Positions 8,642-16,912 of a DNA stretch of 64,000 nt are shown piece after piece; within the stretch, counting starts at the first letter, position 1; each line of letters begins with the position of its first letter. The stretch spans positions 62,001 through 126,000 of the forward strand of contig JBHJNQ010000007.1 in assembly GCA_050330635.1 (NCBI GenBank). The letters run 5' to 3'. A model generated the notes under the pieces. That model was not told where the DNA came from and ran no database searches. It saw nothing but the letters and a program-made list of their open reading frames with translations. Both the position numbers and the translations under genes were made by a program. The DNA is from CADEDH01 sp050330635 (lineage in GTDB: Bacteria; Actinomycetota; Acidimicrobiia; Acidimicrobiales; SZUA-35).

Positions 8642-10012
8642 CTACGGCAGGGGCCGGGCCACCGGACCGTCGGCCGAGTCCTCCACCGTCCACCCGGCGG
8701 CCGTCAGCTCGTCGCGCAGGCGGTCGGCGGTGGCGAAGTCCCGGGCCGCTCGGGCCACCTGCCGCTCGTCGACGAGGGCCTGGATTCCGGCCGGCACCTC
8801 CGAGGTCGACGACCGCAGCTCCAGCCCGAGGGCGGTGGCGATCTCCCGGGCCGCCCCGGCGGCGGCGGTGGCCGCCGCCTGGTCGCCCCGGTCGAGGGCC
8901 GTGTTCGCCTCCCGGACCTGACGGAACAGCAGGTCGACCCCACCTGGGGTGTCGAGGTCGTCGGCCATGACCGCCCGGAAGGCGTCGAGCACGGCCTCGT
9001 CGGGCCGGCCGTCGAGGGCGGCGGTGCGGCGGGCGAAGGCGTCGAGCCGCTCCAGCGCAGCCTCGGCGTCCACCATCGTGGCATCGGTCACCTCGATGGG
9101 CGACCGGTAGTGCGAGCGGAGGATGAGGAGCCGGTAGGCCCGGGGGTCGTAGGCGTCGAGGAGGTCGAGCAGGTTGGTGACGTTGCCCAACGACTTCGAC
9201 ATCTTCTCGCCCTCGAACTCCACGAACCCGTGGTGCATCCAGTGGTTGGCGAAGCACCGGCCGAGGGCCACCGCCTGGGCCCGCTCGTTCTCGTGGTGGG
9301 GGAACCGCAGGTCGAGCCCTCCGGTGTGGAGGTCGAAGCCCTCCCCCAGCAGGTCGAGGCTCATCACCACGCACTCGGTGTGCCAGCCGGGCCGACCGGG
9401 GCCCCACGGTGAGGGCCACGAGGGCTCCCCCTCCTTGGCCGGTTTCCACAGTACGAAATCGGCGGGGTGGCGCTTGTCGCCCCCGACCAGATCGCGGTCG
9501 CCACCGCCCTCCTGGAGCGCGTCGAGGCTCTGGTGGGCCAGGAGCCCGTAGCCCTCGACGTCGGCCACCGAAAGGTAGACCCCGTGGGCCGTCTCGTAGG
9601 CCCGGCCCTTGGCCAGAAGGTCGCCGATCAGCTCGATCATCCCGTCGACGTAGTCGGTGGCGTGGGGGATGTGGTCGGGCCGCTCGACCCCCAGCCGGTC
9701 GACGGCGTCCCACCACACCGCCTCGCACCTGACGGCGATCTCGGTGGAGTCGCGCCCCTCGCGGTTGGCCCGGTTGATGATGTTGTCGTCGATGTCGGTG
9801 ATGTTGGAGACGAACGTGACCTCCACCCCCCGCCACCGCAGGTAGCGGCGGAGCACGTCGTAGACCAGCATGCTGCGACCGTGGCCGATGTGCGGGGGCC
9901 CGTAGACCGTGGGACCACACACATAGATCGAGACCTTCCCCCGGTCGCGCTGGGCAAGGGGCGCCACCTGCTGACGGGCGGTGTCGTAGAGGTTGATCAC
10001 GGCGTCGGTCAC
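8642..10012 (-). CDS. cysS: Cysteine--tRNA ligase
   Basis: Class I aminoacyl-tRNA synthetase charging tRNA-Cys, 456 residues. Signature HIGH at residues 41-44 (PPHIGHGRS), a zinc-ligand Cys at 32 in YVCGPTVYG, GWHTECVVMS, HHENERAQ and the KMSKS loop EKMSKSLGN. A full C-terminal anticodon-binding region favours CysS over the shorter mycothiol ligase MshC. Start chosen at GTG 10012: TACATT (10025-10020 on the minus strand) ends 7 bases upstream, a leaderless arrangement; the open frame extends much further upstream but without homologous sequence. Confidence 0.95.
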   Translation of the reverse strand: MTDAVINLYDTARQQVAPLAQRDRGKVSIYVCGPTVYGPPHIGHGRSMLVYDVLRRYLRWRGVEVTFVSNITDIDDNIINRANREGRDSTEIAVRCEAVWWDAVDRLGVERPDHIPHATDYVDGMIELIGDLLAKGRAYETAHGVYLSVADVEGYGLLAHQSLDALQEGGGDRDLVGGDKRHPADFVLWKPAKEGEPSWPSPWGPGRPGWHTECVVMSLDLLGEGFDLHTGGLDLRFPHHENERAQAVALGRCFANHWMHHGFVEFEGEKMSKSLGNVTNLLDLLDAYDPRAYRLLILRSHYRSPIEVTDATMVDAEAALERLDAFARRTAALDGRPDEAVLDAFRAVMADDLDTPGGVDLLFRQVREANTALDRGDQAAATAAAGAAREIATALGLELRSSTSEVPAGIQALVDERQVARAARDFATADRLRDELTAAGWTVEDSADGPVARPLP

Positions 10013-10117
10013 GGCCCCCAATGTAGCGACGGGTCCCGGGGCGCCGATCCGGCTTTCCCGTCGTGGGGTCGCAGCCGGGCGGCGCGGGGTCGCGCCGGGT
10101 CGCAGTAGGGTCGAACG

Positions 10118-10876
10118 GTGTCGTCGACGCTGACGTTCCTCACCTGGAACCTGGCCATGCTGGCCCGCTCGGCCCAAGCGCCGCCGTGGTGGACCCAGGA
10201 ACACTCCCAGCTGGCGGTCCGGGAACGGGTTCTGGCGGCCGAACCCGACCTCGTCCTGTTCCAGGAGCTGCCCCGGCTCGTCCCCTACGTCGAGACCCAC
10301 GACATGCTCCGGGCCAACCCCGCCACCCACCAGGGGAACCTGGCGGTGCTGGTCAGCAACGAGGTCCTGACGACCGAACGGGAGGTCCACGCCGACGGGC
10401 CGCTCGTCGCCGTCGTCGAGGGCTGCGCGGTGCTGGCCACGTTCACCTCCGGCTTGACCGTGGCCAACGTCCACCTCGCCCCCGGCCCGGCCGCCACCGC
10501 CGAACGGTTCGAGCAGCTGGCCCGCATCGTCGAGTTGTCGCCGACCCCCGACCTCCTCGTCGTCGGCGATACCAACACCAGGGTCGACGAGATCGACACC
10601 ATCGCCGCAGCCGGACTGGTGGGAGCGCCGCCGCCCCACCCCACCTGGGACAGCCGCCGCAACCGGTTCAACCCGTCGGGCCCCGAGTTCGTCGCCTACT
10701 TCACCCGGTGGCTCGCCACCGAGCGGATCATCGTCGACGAGGTGGGGGTGGCGACCGACCCGGTGGTCCACGACGGCCGCCGCTTCCACGTGAGCGACCA
10801 CTACCCTCTCACCGGCCGGGCCCACCTCGACCGAGGTCGGGCCGGAGCCGGCGACGGGCAGGGAGCGGACCGATGA
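10118..10876 (+). CDS. Endonuclease/exonuclease/phosphatase-fold protein
   Basis: Predicted metal-dependent hydrolase of the EEP (DNase I-like) superfamily, 252 residues. Motifs in order: FLTWNLAM near the N-terminus, DLVLFQELP with the catalytic Glu, VANVHLAP, LLVVGDTNTR with Asp and Asn, and the terminal VSDHYPL with the catalytic His. The substrate cannot be told from sequence; EEP members cleave nucleic acids or phosphoesters. Start GTG 10118 has TAGGGT at 10106-10111, 6 bases upstream, so probably leaderless. Its stop overlaps the next ATG (ATGA), so the two genes are likely co-translated. Confidence 0.78.
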   Translation: MSSTLTFLTWNLAMLARSAQAPPWWTQEHSQLAVRERVLAAEPDLVLFQELPRLVPYVETHDMLRANPATHQGNLAVLVSNEVLTTEREVHADGPLVAVVEGCAVLATFTSGLTVANVHLAPGPAATAERFEQLARIVELSPTPDLLVVGDTNTRVDEIDTIAAAGLVGAPPPHPTWDSRRNRFNPSGPEFVAYFTRWLATERIIVDEVGVATDPVVHDGRRFHVSDHYPLTGRAHLDRGRAGAGDGQGADR

Positions 10877-11316
10877 GCGGCTGGTTCGAGTACGGCGGCC
10901 GATCGGACGGTGGGCGTCGCTGGTGGCGGCGCCTCGTGACCAACGGCGGGTTCCGCTCCTCGCAGCTCAGCCCGGCCGGGTGGCTCGCCGTCGTGGGGCC
11001 GGGCATCGGCACCGGCGCGCTGGTGGCGTTGATGGTGGGGGCGTCGCTCGTGCCGGTGATGGTGGTGGGGGCGGTGATGTCGTGGGCCCTGGCTCTCGCC
11101 ATCGACACGATGGCGTGGCGCAAGGTCCCGATCGGGATCACCATCGACGATCTCGACGACACCCAGGCCACCGAGATCGTCGCCGCCCTCAAGGCGAAGG
11201 GTGTGCGGGCCTCGATCCGCGCCGACGTCGACGACGAGGGCCGGACCACGCCGGTGCTGCGCACCGTGAACCGCCACCGCAAAGCGGCGCTGCGGGCCGT
11301 CGAGCGTCACCGCTGA
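10873..11316 (+). CDS. Small membrane protein of unknown function
   Basis: 147 residues, starting inside the stop of the EEP-fold gene (4-base ATGA overlap). A basic, Trp-rich N-terminus (WWRRL) is followed by two closely spaced hydrophobic segments, about residues 37-55 and 57-75. A soluble C-terminal domain (about 78-147) follows, reading DDLDDTQATEIVAALKAKG and a basic tail. The soluble part has a ferredoxin-like alternation of strands and helices but matches no family I can name. The overlap suggests a function tied to the EEP-fold protein. Confidence 0.65.
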   Translation: MSGWFEYGGRSDGGRRWWRRLVTNGGFRSSQLSPAGWLAVVGPGIGTGALVALMVGASLVPVMVVGAVMSWALALAIDTMAWRKVPIGITIDDLDDTQATEIVAALKAKGVRASIRADVDDEGRTTPVLRTVNRHRKAALRAVERHR

Positions 11317-11404
11317 GCCCTGAACCGGCGTATGGACGCTCCAGCGGCCGGCGCTGGTCAATTCGGTCGGGAGCGGACGGCCCGAGGCCGTACGCTTGGG
11401 CGCT

Positions 11405-13996
11405 ATGACAGGCCCGAATCCCAGCGACAACGGTGGCACGATCCCCGAGAGGCCGACACTCGACGGCATCGAGGCCGCCTGGGTGGCGCGGTGGCGTGAC
11501 GACGACACCTACGCCTTCGACCGCACCACCGACCGGTCCGGTGTGTTCTCGATCGATACTCCTCCCCCCACCGTGTCGGGTTCGCTCCACGTGGGCCACG
11601 TCTTCAGCTACACCCACACCGACACCGTGGCCCGCTACCAGCGGATGCGGGGCCGGTCGGTCTTCTACCCCATGGGTTGGGACGACAACGGGCTGCCCAC
11701 CGAACGCCGGGTCCAGAACTACTACGGGGTCCGCTGTGATCCCTCCCTGCCCTACGACCCCGACTTCGAGCCCCCGGCCGTGGGCGGCCAGTTCGCCTCC
11801 AAGGACAAGCGGGAGGTGGCGATCAGCCGCCCCAACTTCATCGAGCTGTGCGACCAGCTGGTCGAGGAGGACGAGAAGGTCTTCGAGGACCTGTTCCGCC
11901 GCCTCGGCCTGTCGGTCGACTGGAGCCACCTCTACGCGACGATCGACGAGCGGAGCCGGCGGGCGTCCCAGCGGGCGTTCCTCGATCACCTGGCCGCCGG
12001 TCAGGCCTACCAGCTCCAGGCCCCGAGCCTGTGGGACGTCACGTTCCAGACGGCGGTGGCCCAGGCCGAGCTCGAGGACCGCGACCGACCGAGCGCCTAC
12101 CACAGGGTCCGGTTCCGCGGCGCCGATGGCGCCGACCTGCTGATCGACACCACGCGCCCCGAGCTGCTGGCGGCCTGCGTCGCCGTCGTCGCCAACCCCG
12201 GCGACGAACGGTTCAGCGCCCGGGCGGGCGAGACGATCACCACCCCCCTCTACGGAGTCGAGGTCCCGCTCGTGCTCCACGAGCTGGCCGACCCCACTAA
12301 GGGCACCGGCGTGGCCATGATCTGCACGTTCGGCGACCTGACCGACGTGACGTGGTGGCGCGAGCTCGACCTGCCGGCCCGGCCCGTCATCGGGCGCAAC
12401 GGCCGCTTCGTCGACGACCGGCCCGACGTCATCACCGGGGCCGGGGCCGAGCGCTACGACGCCATCGCCGGCAAGACGGTCCACACCGGCCGGGAGATCG
12501 TCGTCGACCAGCTCCGCCAGACCGGCGACCTGGTCGGCGAGCCCGACCCGATCGTCCACCCGGTCAAGTTCTACGAGAAGGGCGACAAGCCCCTGGAGAT
12601 CATCACCACCCGCCAGTGGTACATCTGCAACGGCGGCCGCGACCCCGACCTGGCCCGGGCCCTCATCGAGCGGGGCGAACAGATCGCCTTCCATCCCGAC
12701 TACATGCGGGGCCGCTACCGCAACTGGATCGAGGGCCTCCACGGCGACTGGCTCATCTCCCGCCAGCGTTTCTTCGGGGTGCCGATCCCCCTGTGGTATC
12801 CGCTCGACGACGCCGGCGAGCCCATCTACGACGCCCCGCTCCTGCCCGCCGTCGACACCCTCCCCGTCGATCCCTCGACCGACGTCCCCGCCGGCTACGA
12901 CCCGTCCCAGCGGGGTCGACCGGGCGGGTTCATGGCCGACCCCGACGTCATGGACACGTGGGCCACCTCGTCGCTGACCCCCCAGATCGCCGGTCGGTGG
13001 GGCGAGGACGACGAACTCTGGGCCCGGGTCTTCCCCTACGACATGCGACCCCAGGGCCACGACATCATCCGCACCTGGCTCTTCTCGACGGTGGTCCGTG
13101 CCCACTTCGAAGAGGACAGCGTCCCCTGGTACAACGCCTGCCTGTCGGGCTGGATCCTCGACCCCGACCGCAAGAAGATGTCGAAGTCGAAGGGCAACGT
13201 CGTCGTCCCCACCGACCTGCTCGAGCAGTACGGGTCCGACGCCGTCCGCTACTGGGCGGCATCGGCCCGGCCCGGCACCGACACGGCCTTCGACGAGGGC
13301 CAGATGAAGATCGGGCGACGGCTCGCCATCAAGCTCCTCAACGCCTCGAAGTTCTCGCTCGGCATGGGCGATCTCGTCGCCGCCCTCGACCGGCCCGTGA
13401 CCGAACCGGTCGACCAGGCCATGCTGGCCCAGCTGGCGGCCCTGGTCGACGAGTGCACGGCCGCCTTCGACGAGTTCGACTACGCGCGGGCCCTGGAGCG
13501 GACCGAGACCTTCTTCTGGGCCTTCACCGACGACTACATCGAGCTGGTCAAGAACCGGTCGTACGCCAGCCGGGGCGACGAGCTGGCGGCCTCGGCCCAC
13601 GCCGCCCTGGCCCGCGCCCTCGACACCCTGCTCCGCCTCTTCGCCCCGATCATGCCGTTCGTGACCGAGGAGATCTGGTCGTGGTGGCGGACCGGCTCGA
13701 TCCATCGCGCCCCGTGGCCCGACTCGGGGGCGCTGCGGGCCGCCGCCGGCACCGCCCCCGACACCCTCCTCCCCCTCGCCGGGCAGGTCCTGTCGGAGCT
13801 GCGGCGAACCAAGACCGAAGCCAAGCTGTCGCTGCGGACGCCGATCACCACCGCCACCATCACCGACACCGCCGAGCGGTTGGCCCTGCTGGCCCCGGCG
13901 CTGGCCGACCTCCGGGACGCCAGCGTGGCCGCCGAGCTGCTCACCGCCGTCGGCGGCGAGCTGGCGGTGACCGCCGAGCTGGCCCCGGTCGACTGA
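11405..13996 (+). CDS. valS: Valine--tRNA ligase
   Basis: Class I synthetase charging tRNA-Val, 863 residues. HIGH-type motif HVGH near residue 60 (GSLHVGHVFSYTHTD), the editing (CP1) insertion with DTTRPELLAACVAVV, and KKMSKSKGN near residue 590, then an anticodon-binding domain. It belongs to the ValS type seen in archaea and some actinobacteria rather than the longer E. coli type, judging by length and the absence of a long C-terminal coiled coil. TACGCT at 11391-11396 lies 8 bases before ATG 11405, indicating a leaderless message and fixing this start over upstream ones. Confidence 0.95.
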   Translation: MTGPNPSDNGGTIPERPTLDGIEAAWVARWRDDDTYAFDRTTDRSGVFSIDTPPPTVSGSLHVGHVFSYTHTDTVARYQRMRGRSVFYPMGWDDNGLPTERRVQNYYGVRCDPSLPYDPDFEPPAVGGQFASKDKREVAISRPNFIELCDQLVEEDEKVFEDLFRRLGLSVDWSHLYATIDERSRRASQRAFLDHLAAGQAYQLQAPSLWDVTFQTAVAQAELEDRDRPSAYHRVRFRGADGADLLIDTTRPELLAACVAVVANPGDERFSARAGETITTPLYGVEVPLVLHELADPTKGTGVAMICTFGDLTDVTWWRELDLPARPVIGRNGRFVDDRPDVITGAGAERYDAIAGKTVHTGREIVVDQLRQTGDLVGEPDPIVHPVKFYEKGDKPLEIITTRQWYICNGGRDPDLARALIERGEQIAFHPDYMRGRYRNWIEGLHGDWLISRQRFFGVPIPLWYPLDDAGEPIYDAPLLPAVDTLPVDPSTDVPAGYDPSQRGRPGGFMADPDVMDTWATSSLTPQIAGRWGEDDELWARVFPYDMRPQGHDIIRTWLFSTVVRAHFEEDSVPWYNACLSGWILDPDRKKMSKSKGNVVVPTDLLEQYGSDAVRYWAASARPGTDTAFDEGQMKIGRRLAIKLLNASKFSLGMGDLVAALDRPVTEPVDQAMLAQLAALVDECTAAFDEFDYARALERTETFFWAFTDDYIELVKNRSYASRGDELAASAHAALARALDTLLRLFAPIMPFVTEEIWSWWRTGSIHRAPWPDSGALRAAAGTAPDTLLPLAGQVLSELRRTKTEAKLSLRTPITTATITDTAERLALLAPALADLRDASVAAELLTAVGGELAVTAELAPVD

Positions 13997-14110
13997 ACGG
14001 GTGAATGGACGGTGAACGGAGCATGATGGTTTGCGGCCCTGCACCTTACCCGGCGGCACCCGTGCTACACGGTGCGAAGGCCCGACGCCGGGCCGGCGAG
14101 GTGGTGTGAC

Positions 14111-15307
14111 GTGGCCGAAAAATCGATCCTGATACGCATCTCCGGCCCCGACCATCCGGGGATCACCGCCGCCCTGATGGAGCTGCTCAGCCGCTTCGAC
14201 ACCCACATCGAGGACGTCGAGCAGATCGTTATCCGGGGCCGGCTCAACCTGAGCCTCGTCGTCACCCTCGACCTCGAGCGGGACGCCAGGGCCGAGCTGC
14301 TCCTGTTCGGCTACGAGCAGCGGGTCGAGATCGACTTCGAGGAGGTGTCGTCGCAGTCGAGCGGCCAGCCGCCGGCGCTGGTGGCCACCCTGCTGGGGGT
14401 GACGGTGCAGCCGGCCGAGCTGGGGGCCGTGGCCTCCGCCGTGGCCAAGGCCGGCGGCAACATCGACCGCATCATCCGTCTGGCCAAGTACCCGGTCATG
14501 GCCTACGAGCTGACGATCAGCGGTGACGACCGGGAGGGCATCCGGGCCGGGCTGCTCGAACGGGCCCACGATCTGAGCTGCGACATCGCCGTCCACCGCT
14601 TCGGCCTGTCGCGCCGAGCCAAGCGCCTGGTGGTGATGGATGTCGACTCCACCCTCATCCAGGACGAGGCCATCGAGCTCCTGGCGGGAGAGGCCGGCAG
14701 CTTGGCCGAGGTGGCGGCGCTGACCGAGCGGGCCATGGCCGGCGAGATCGACTTCGCCCCGTCCCTCGAACGCCGGGTCGCCACCCTGGCCGGTCTCGAC
14801 GCCGCCGTGCTCGACCGGGTCAACGAACGGCTGCGGCTCTCACCGGGGGCGAGGACGTTCATCCGGACCCTGCGCCGCCTCGGCTTCCGGACGGCCATCG
14901 TGTCGGGCGGGTTCACGTCGGTAACCGACCACCTGCAGACCGAGCTGGGAATCGACCACGCCCTGGCCAACACGCTGGAGATCGTCGACGGGCGGCTCAC
15001 CGGACGCACCACCGGTCCGGTCGTCGACCGGGCGGCCAAGGCCGCCTTCGTCGAACGCATCGCCGCCGCCGACGCCATCCCCCTCGATCAGGTGGTGGCG
15101 GTGGGTGACGGGGCCAACGACCTCGACATGCTCAGCACCGCCGGGCTGGGGATCGCCTTCAACGCCAAGGCGGTCGTCCGCCAGGCCGCCGACACCTCGG
15201 TGAACGTCCCCTACCTCGACGCCGTGCTGTTCGTGCTCGGCATGCGGCGCGAGGAAATCGAGGACGCCGACGCCATGGCCTCACCGCCGCTCGACCAACC
15301 CTGCTGA
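14111..15307 (+). CDS. serB: Phosphoserine phosphatase with N-terminal ACT domains
   Basis: Last step of serine synthesis: phosphoserine to serine plus phosphate. 398 residues from GTG 14111. The first about 170 residues form two ACT-like regulatory modules (ISGPDHPGITAALMELL, then VTVQPAELGAVASAV), suggesting amino-acid feedback. The HAD phosphatase follows: motif I MDVDSTLIQDEAIELLA (nucleophile Asp), SGGFTSV, and motif III/IV VGDGANDLDMLSTAGLGIAF. This matches mycobacterial SerB2 in layout. Upstream in-frame starts add only a short Arg-rich stretch, so the GTG was preferred. Confidence 0.93.
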   Translation: MAEKSILIRISGPDHPGITAALMELLSRFDTHIEDVEQIVIRGRLNLSLVVTLDLERDARAELLLFGYEQRVEIDFEEVSSQSSGQPPALVATLLGVTVQPAELGAVASAVAKAGGNIDRIIRLAKYPVMAYELTISGDDREGIRAGLLERAHDLSCDIAVHRFGLSRRAKRLVVMDVDSTLIQDEAIELLAGEAGSLAEVAALTERAMAGEIDFAPSLERRVATLAGLDAAVLDRVNERLRLSPGARTFIRTLRRLGFRTAIVSGGFTSVTDHLQTELGIDHALANTLEIVDGRLTGRTTGPVVDRAAKAAFVERIAAADAIPLDQVVAVGDGANDLDMLSTAGLGIAFNAKAVVRQAADTSVNVPYLDAVLFVLGMRREEIEDADAMASPPLDQPC

Positions 15308-15356
15308 CCCCCTCAGGGGGAGACGCTCCGGGGTCACCCCCCCGGGAGAGGAGATC

Positions 15357-16304
15357 ATGGGATCCGCCGCAGCCCGCTGGACCATCGCCGATATCGGCCC
15401 GCTCGAAGGCCGGGTGGCGATCGTGACCGGGGCCAGCGACGGCCTCGGCCTCGCCGCCGCCCAGGCCCTGCACGGGGCCGGGGCCACGGTGATGCTGGCC
15501 TGCCGAAACGAGACCAAGGGGGAGAGGGCCCGCCGGTCGCTGGGCCCCGACACCGAACGGGCGGAGCTGGGCCTGGTCGACCTCTCCGACCTCAACTCGG
15601 TGGCGGCCTTCGCCCACCGCTTTCTCGAAGGCCACGATCGACTCGACCTGTTGGTCAACAACGCCGGGGTCATGATGCCGCCCCCGACCCTCGTCGACCT
15701 CCCCCCGGTCGACGAGGCCGGCGATCCGGTACCGGTCGAGCTCCAGTGGGCGACGAACCACCTCGGCCATCACGCCCTCACCGGTCGACTGCTGCCGATC
15801 CTCATCGCCACCGGAGCCAGCCGGGTGGTGACGGTGTCGAGCGTGGCCGCCGCCACGGGCCAGCTCGACGGCTACGACCCCACGACGTTGCGGGGTCACC
15901 AGCGGTTCCAGGCCTACGCCAACTCCAAGCTGGCCAACCTGGTCTTCGCCCTGGAGCTCGACCGTCGTTTCCGGCGCGCCGGGGCGGGGGCGTCGGCCGC
16001 CGCCGCCCACCCCGGCGTCACCCACACCAACCTCAGCCACGGGATCGGCATGACCGCCCTGGCCCCGTTCATCCGGGCGATGTCGTGGTTCACGACCCAG
16101 CCCGTCGAGGCCGGCGTCACCCCCATCCTGCGGGCCGCCACGGAGGACGGGGCGGGGGGCCGCTACTACGGGCCCGCCGGATGGCGTCAGTACCGGGGCC
16201 GTCCGGTGCCGGTGACGCCCCCGGCCGGCGCCGCCGACCCCGAGGTGGCGGCCCGGCTGTTCGCCCGATCGACCGAGCTCACCGGGATCGCCGTCGAGCC
16301 GTGA
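15357..16304 (+). CDS. Short-chain dehydrogenase/reductase
   Basis: NAD(P)-dependent oxidoreductase of 315 residues, resembling retinol-dehydrogenase/protochlorophyllide-reductase-like SDRs. The Rossmann motif is TGASDGLGLA (about residues 24-33), NNAGVMM lies near 100 and the catalytic pair is YANSK (about 186-190). The CRNETKG segment after the second strand favours NADPH. A strong ribosome site GGAGAGGAG lies just ahead of ATG 15357. Substrate unknown. It sits 49 bp after serB and its stop touches the GTG of the following CoA-transferase remnant. Confidence 0.85.
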   Translation: MGSAAARWTIADIGPLEGRVAIVTGASDGLGLAAAQALHGAGATVMLACRNETKGERARRSLGPDTERAELGLVDLSDLNSVAAFAHRFLEGHDRLDLLVNNAGVMMPPPTLVDLPPVDEAGDPVPVELQWATNHLGHHALTGRLLPILIATGASRVVTVSSVAAATGQLDGYDPTTLRGHQRFQAYANSKLANLVFALELDRRFRRAGAGASAAAAHPGVTHTNLSHGIGMTALAPFIRAMSWFTTQPVEAGVTPILRAATEDGAGGRYYGPAGWRQYRGRPVPVTPPAGAADPEVAARLFARSTELTGIAVEP

Positions 16305-16369
16305 CCCGTCCCGATGCCCAGTCGACCGAGCCGAAGCGGTCCTCGACCCGCTGGCGCCACCGAGGAAGC

Positions 16370-16648
16370 ATGACCGAGTGGGTGGCGGCCCACACCAACG
16401 ACGAGGTCATGGCGGCCCTCGGGGGCAGCGTCCCGGTGGGGGTGGTCAACAAGCCGGGCGACCTGTTCACCGACGACCACGTCGCCTCCCGCCAGATGCT
16501 GGTTGCGGTCGACCAGCCCGCCGGACGACCCATCGTGCAGGTCAACACCCCCATGAAGTTCACCGCCACCCCCACCGGGGTGTACCGCCGGGCACCGATC
16601 AAGGGCGAACACGACGACGAGATCCGGCGCGAGATCGAGCCGGGCTGA
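16370..16648 (+). pseudogene. C-terminal remnant of a CaiB/BaiF (family III) CoA-transferase
   Basis: The reading frame ending at TGA 16648 encodes about 90 residues matching only the last quarter of a family III CoA-transferase: EWVAAHTNDEVMAALGG, PVGVVNKPGDLFTDDHV, IVQVNTPMKFTATPTG and a terminal GEHDDEI. The normal protein is about 400 residues and its catalytic Asp lies in the missing N-terminal portion. The same frame extends back to GTG 16301, overlapping the SDR stop, but upstream residues look unrelated. I read it as a deletion remnant, not an active enzyme. Confidence 0.7.
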
Positions 16649-16676
16649 GCCCCTGGCCAGGGTGCTGGCCAGGGGC
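16649..16676. terminator. Strong hairpin after the CoA-transferase remnant
   Basis: Perfect 11-bp inverted repeat gcccctggcca / tggccaggggc with a 6-base loop, immediately after the stop codon. No T-run. The position between the plus-strand block ending at 16648 and the minus-strand gene ending at 16913 suits a bidirectional terminator. The next 236 bases up to 16912 hold nothing I recognise. Confidence 0.7.
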
Positions 16677-16912
16677 CCGACGACGGATCCCGGGTGGTAC
16701 TCGCCCACCAGGCGCGATCGCGAACGACCACACGCACCGGCCCGGAACCGGTCGACCGGTTGCGGATCGGACGGGACGGGGTCCGCCACCGTCCGGCCGG
16801 TCGGACGGGACCCAGCATGCCTCGACCGGGGCATTCCGGACTGGGATTCCACTGGGCGAAGAACGGGGGGAGAGCGATCCGCTGGCGGACGGGGGCCGGC
16901 AGGCGTGCAGTG

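Noticed and set aside
8642..10012. Mycothiol ligase MshC instead of CysS
   Set aside because: A complete C-terminal anticodon-binding region and full length favour CysS.
11189..14596. Very long minus-strand open frame (over 1100 codons) opposite valS and serB
   Set aside because: Its translation is low-complexity Gly/Val/Asp/Arg without domain motifs, and the plus strand codes for clear ValS and SerB. It is a GC-rich antisense shadow.
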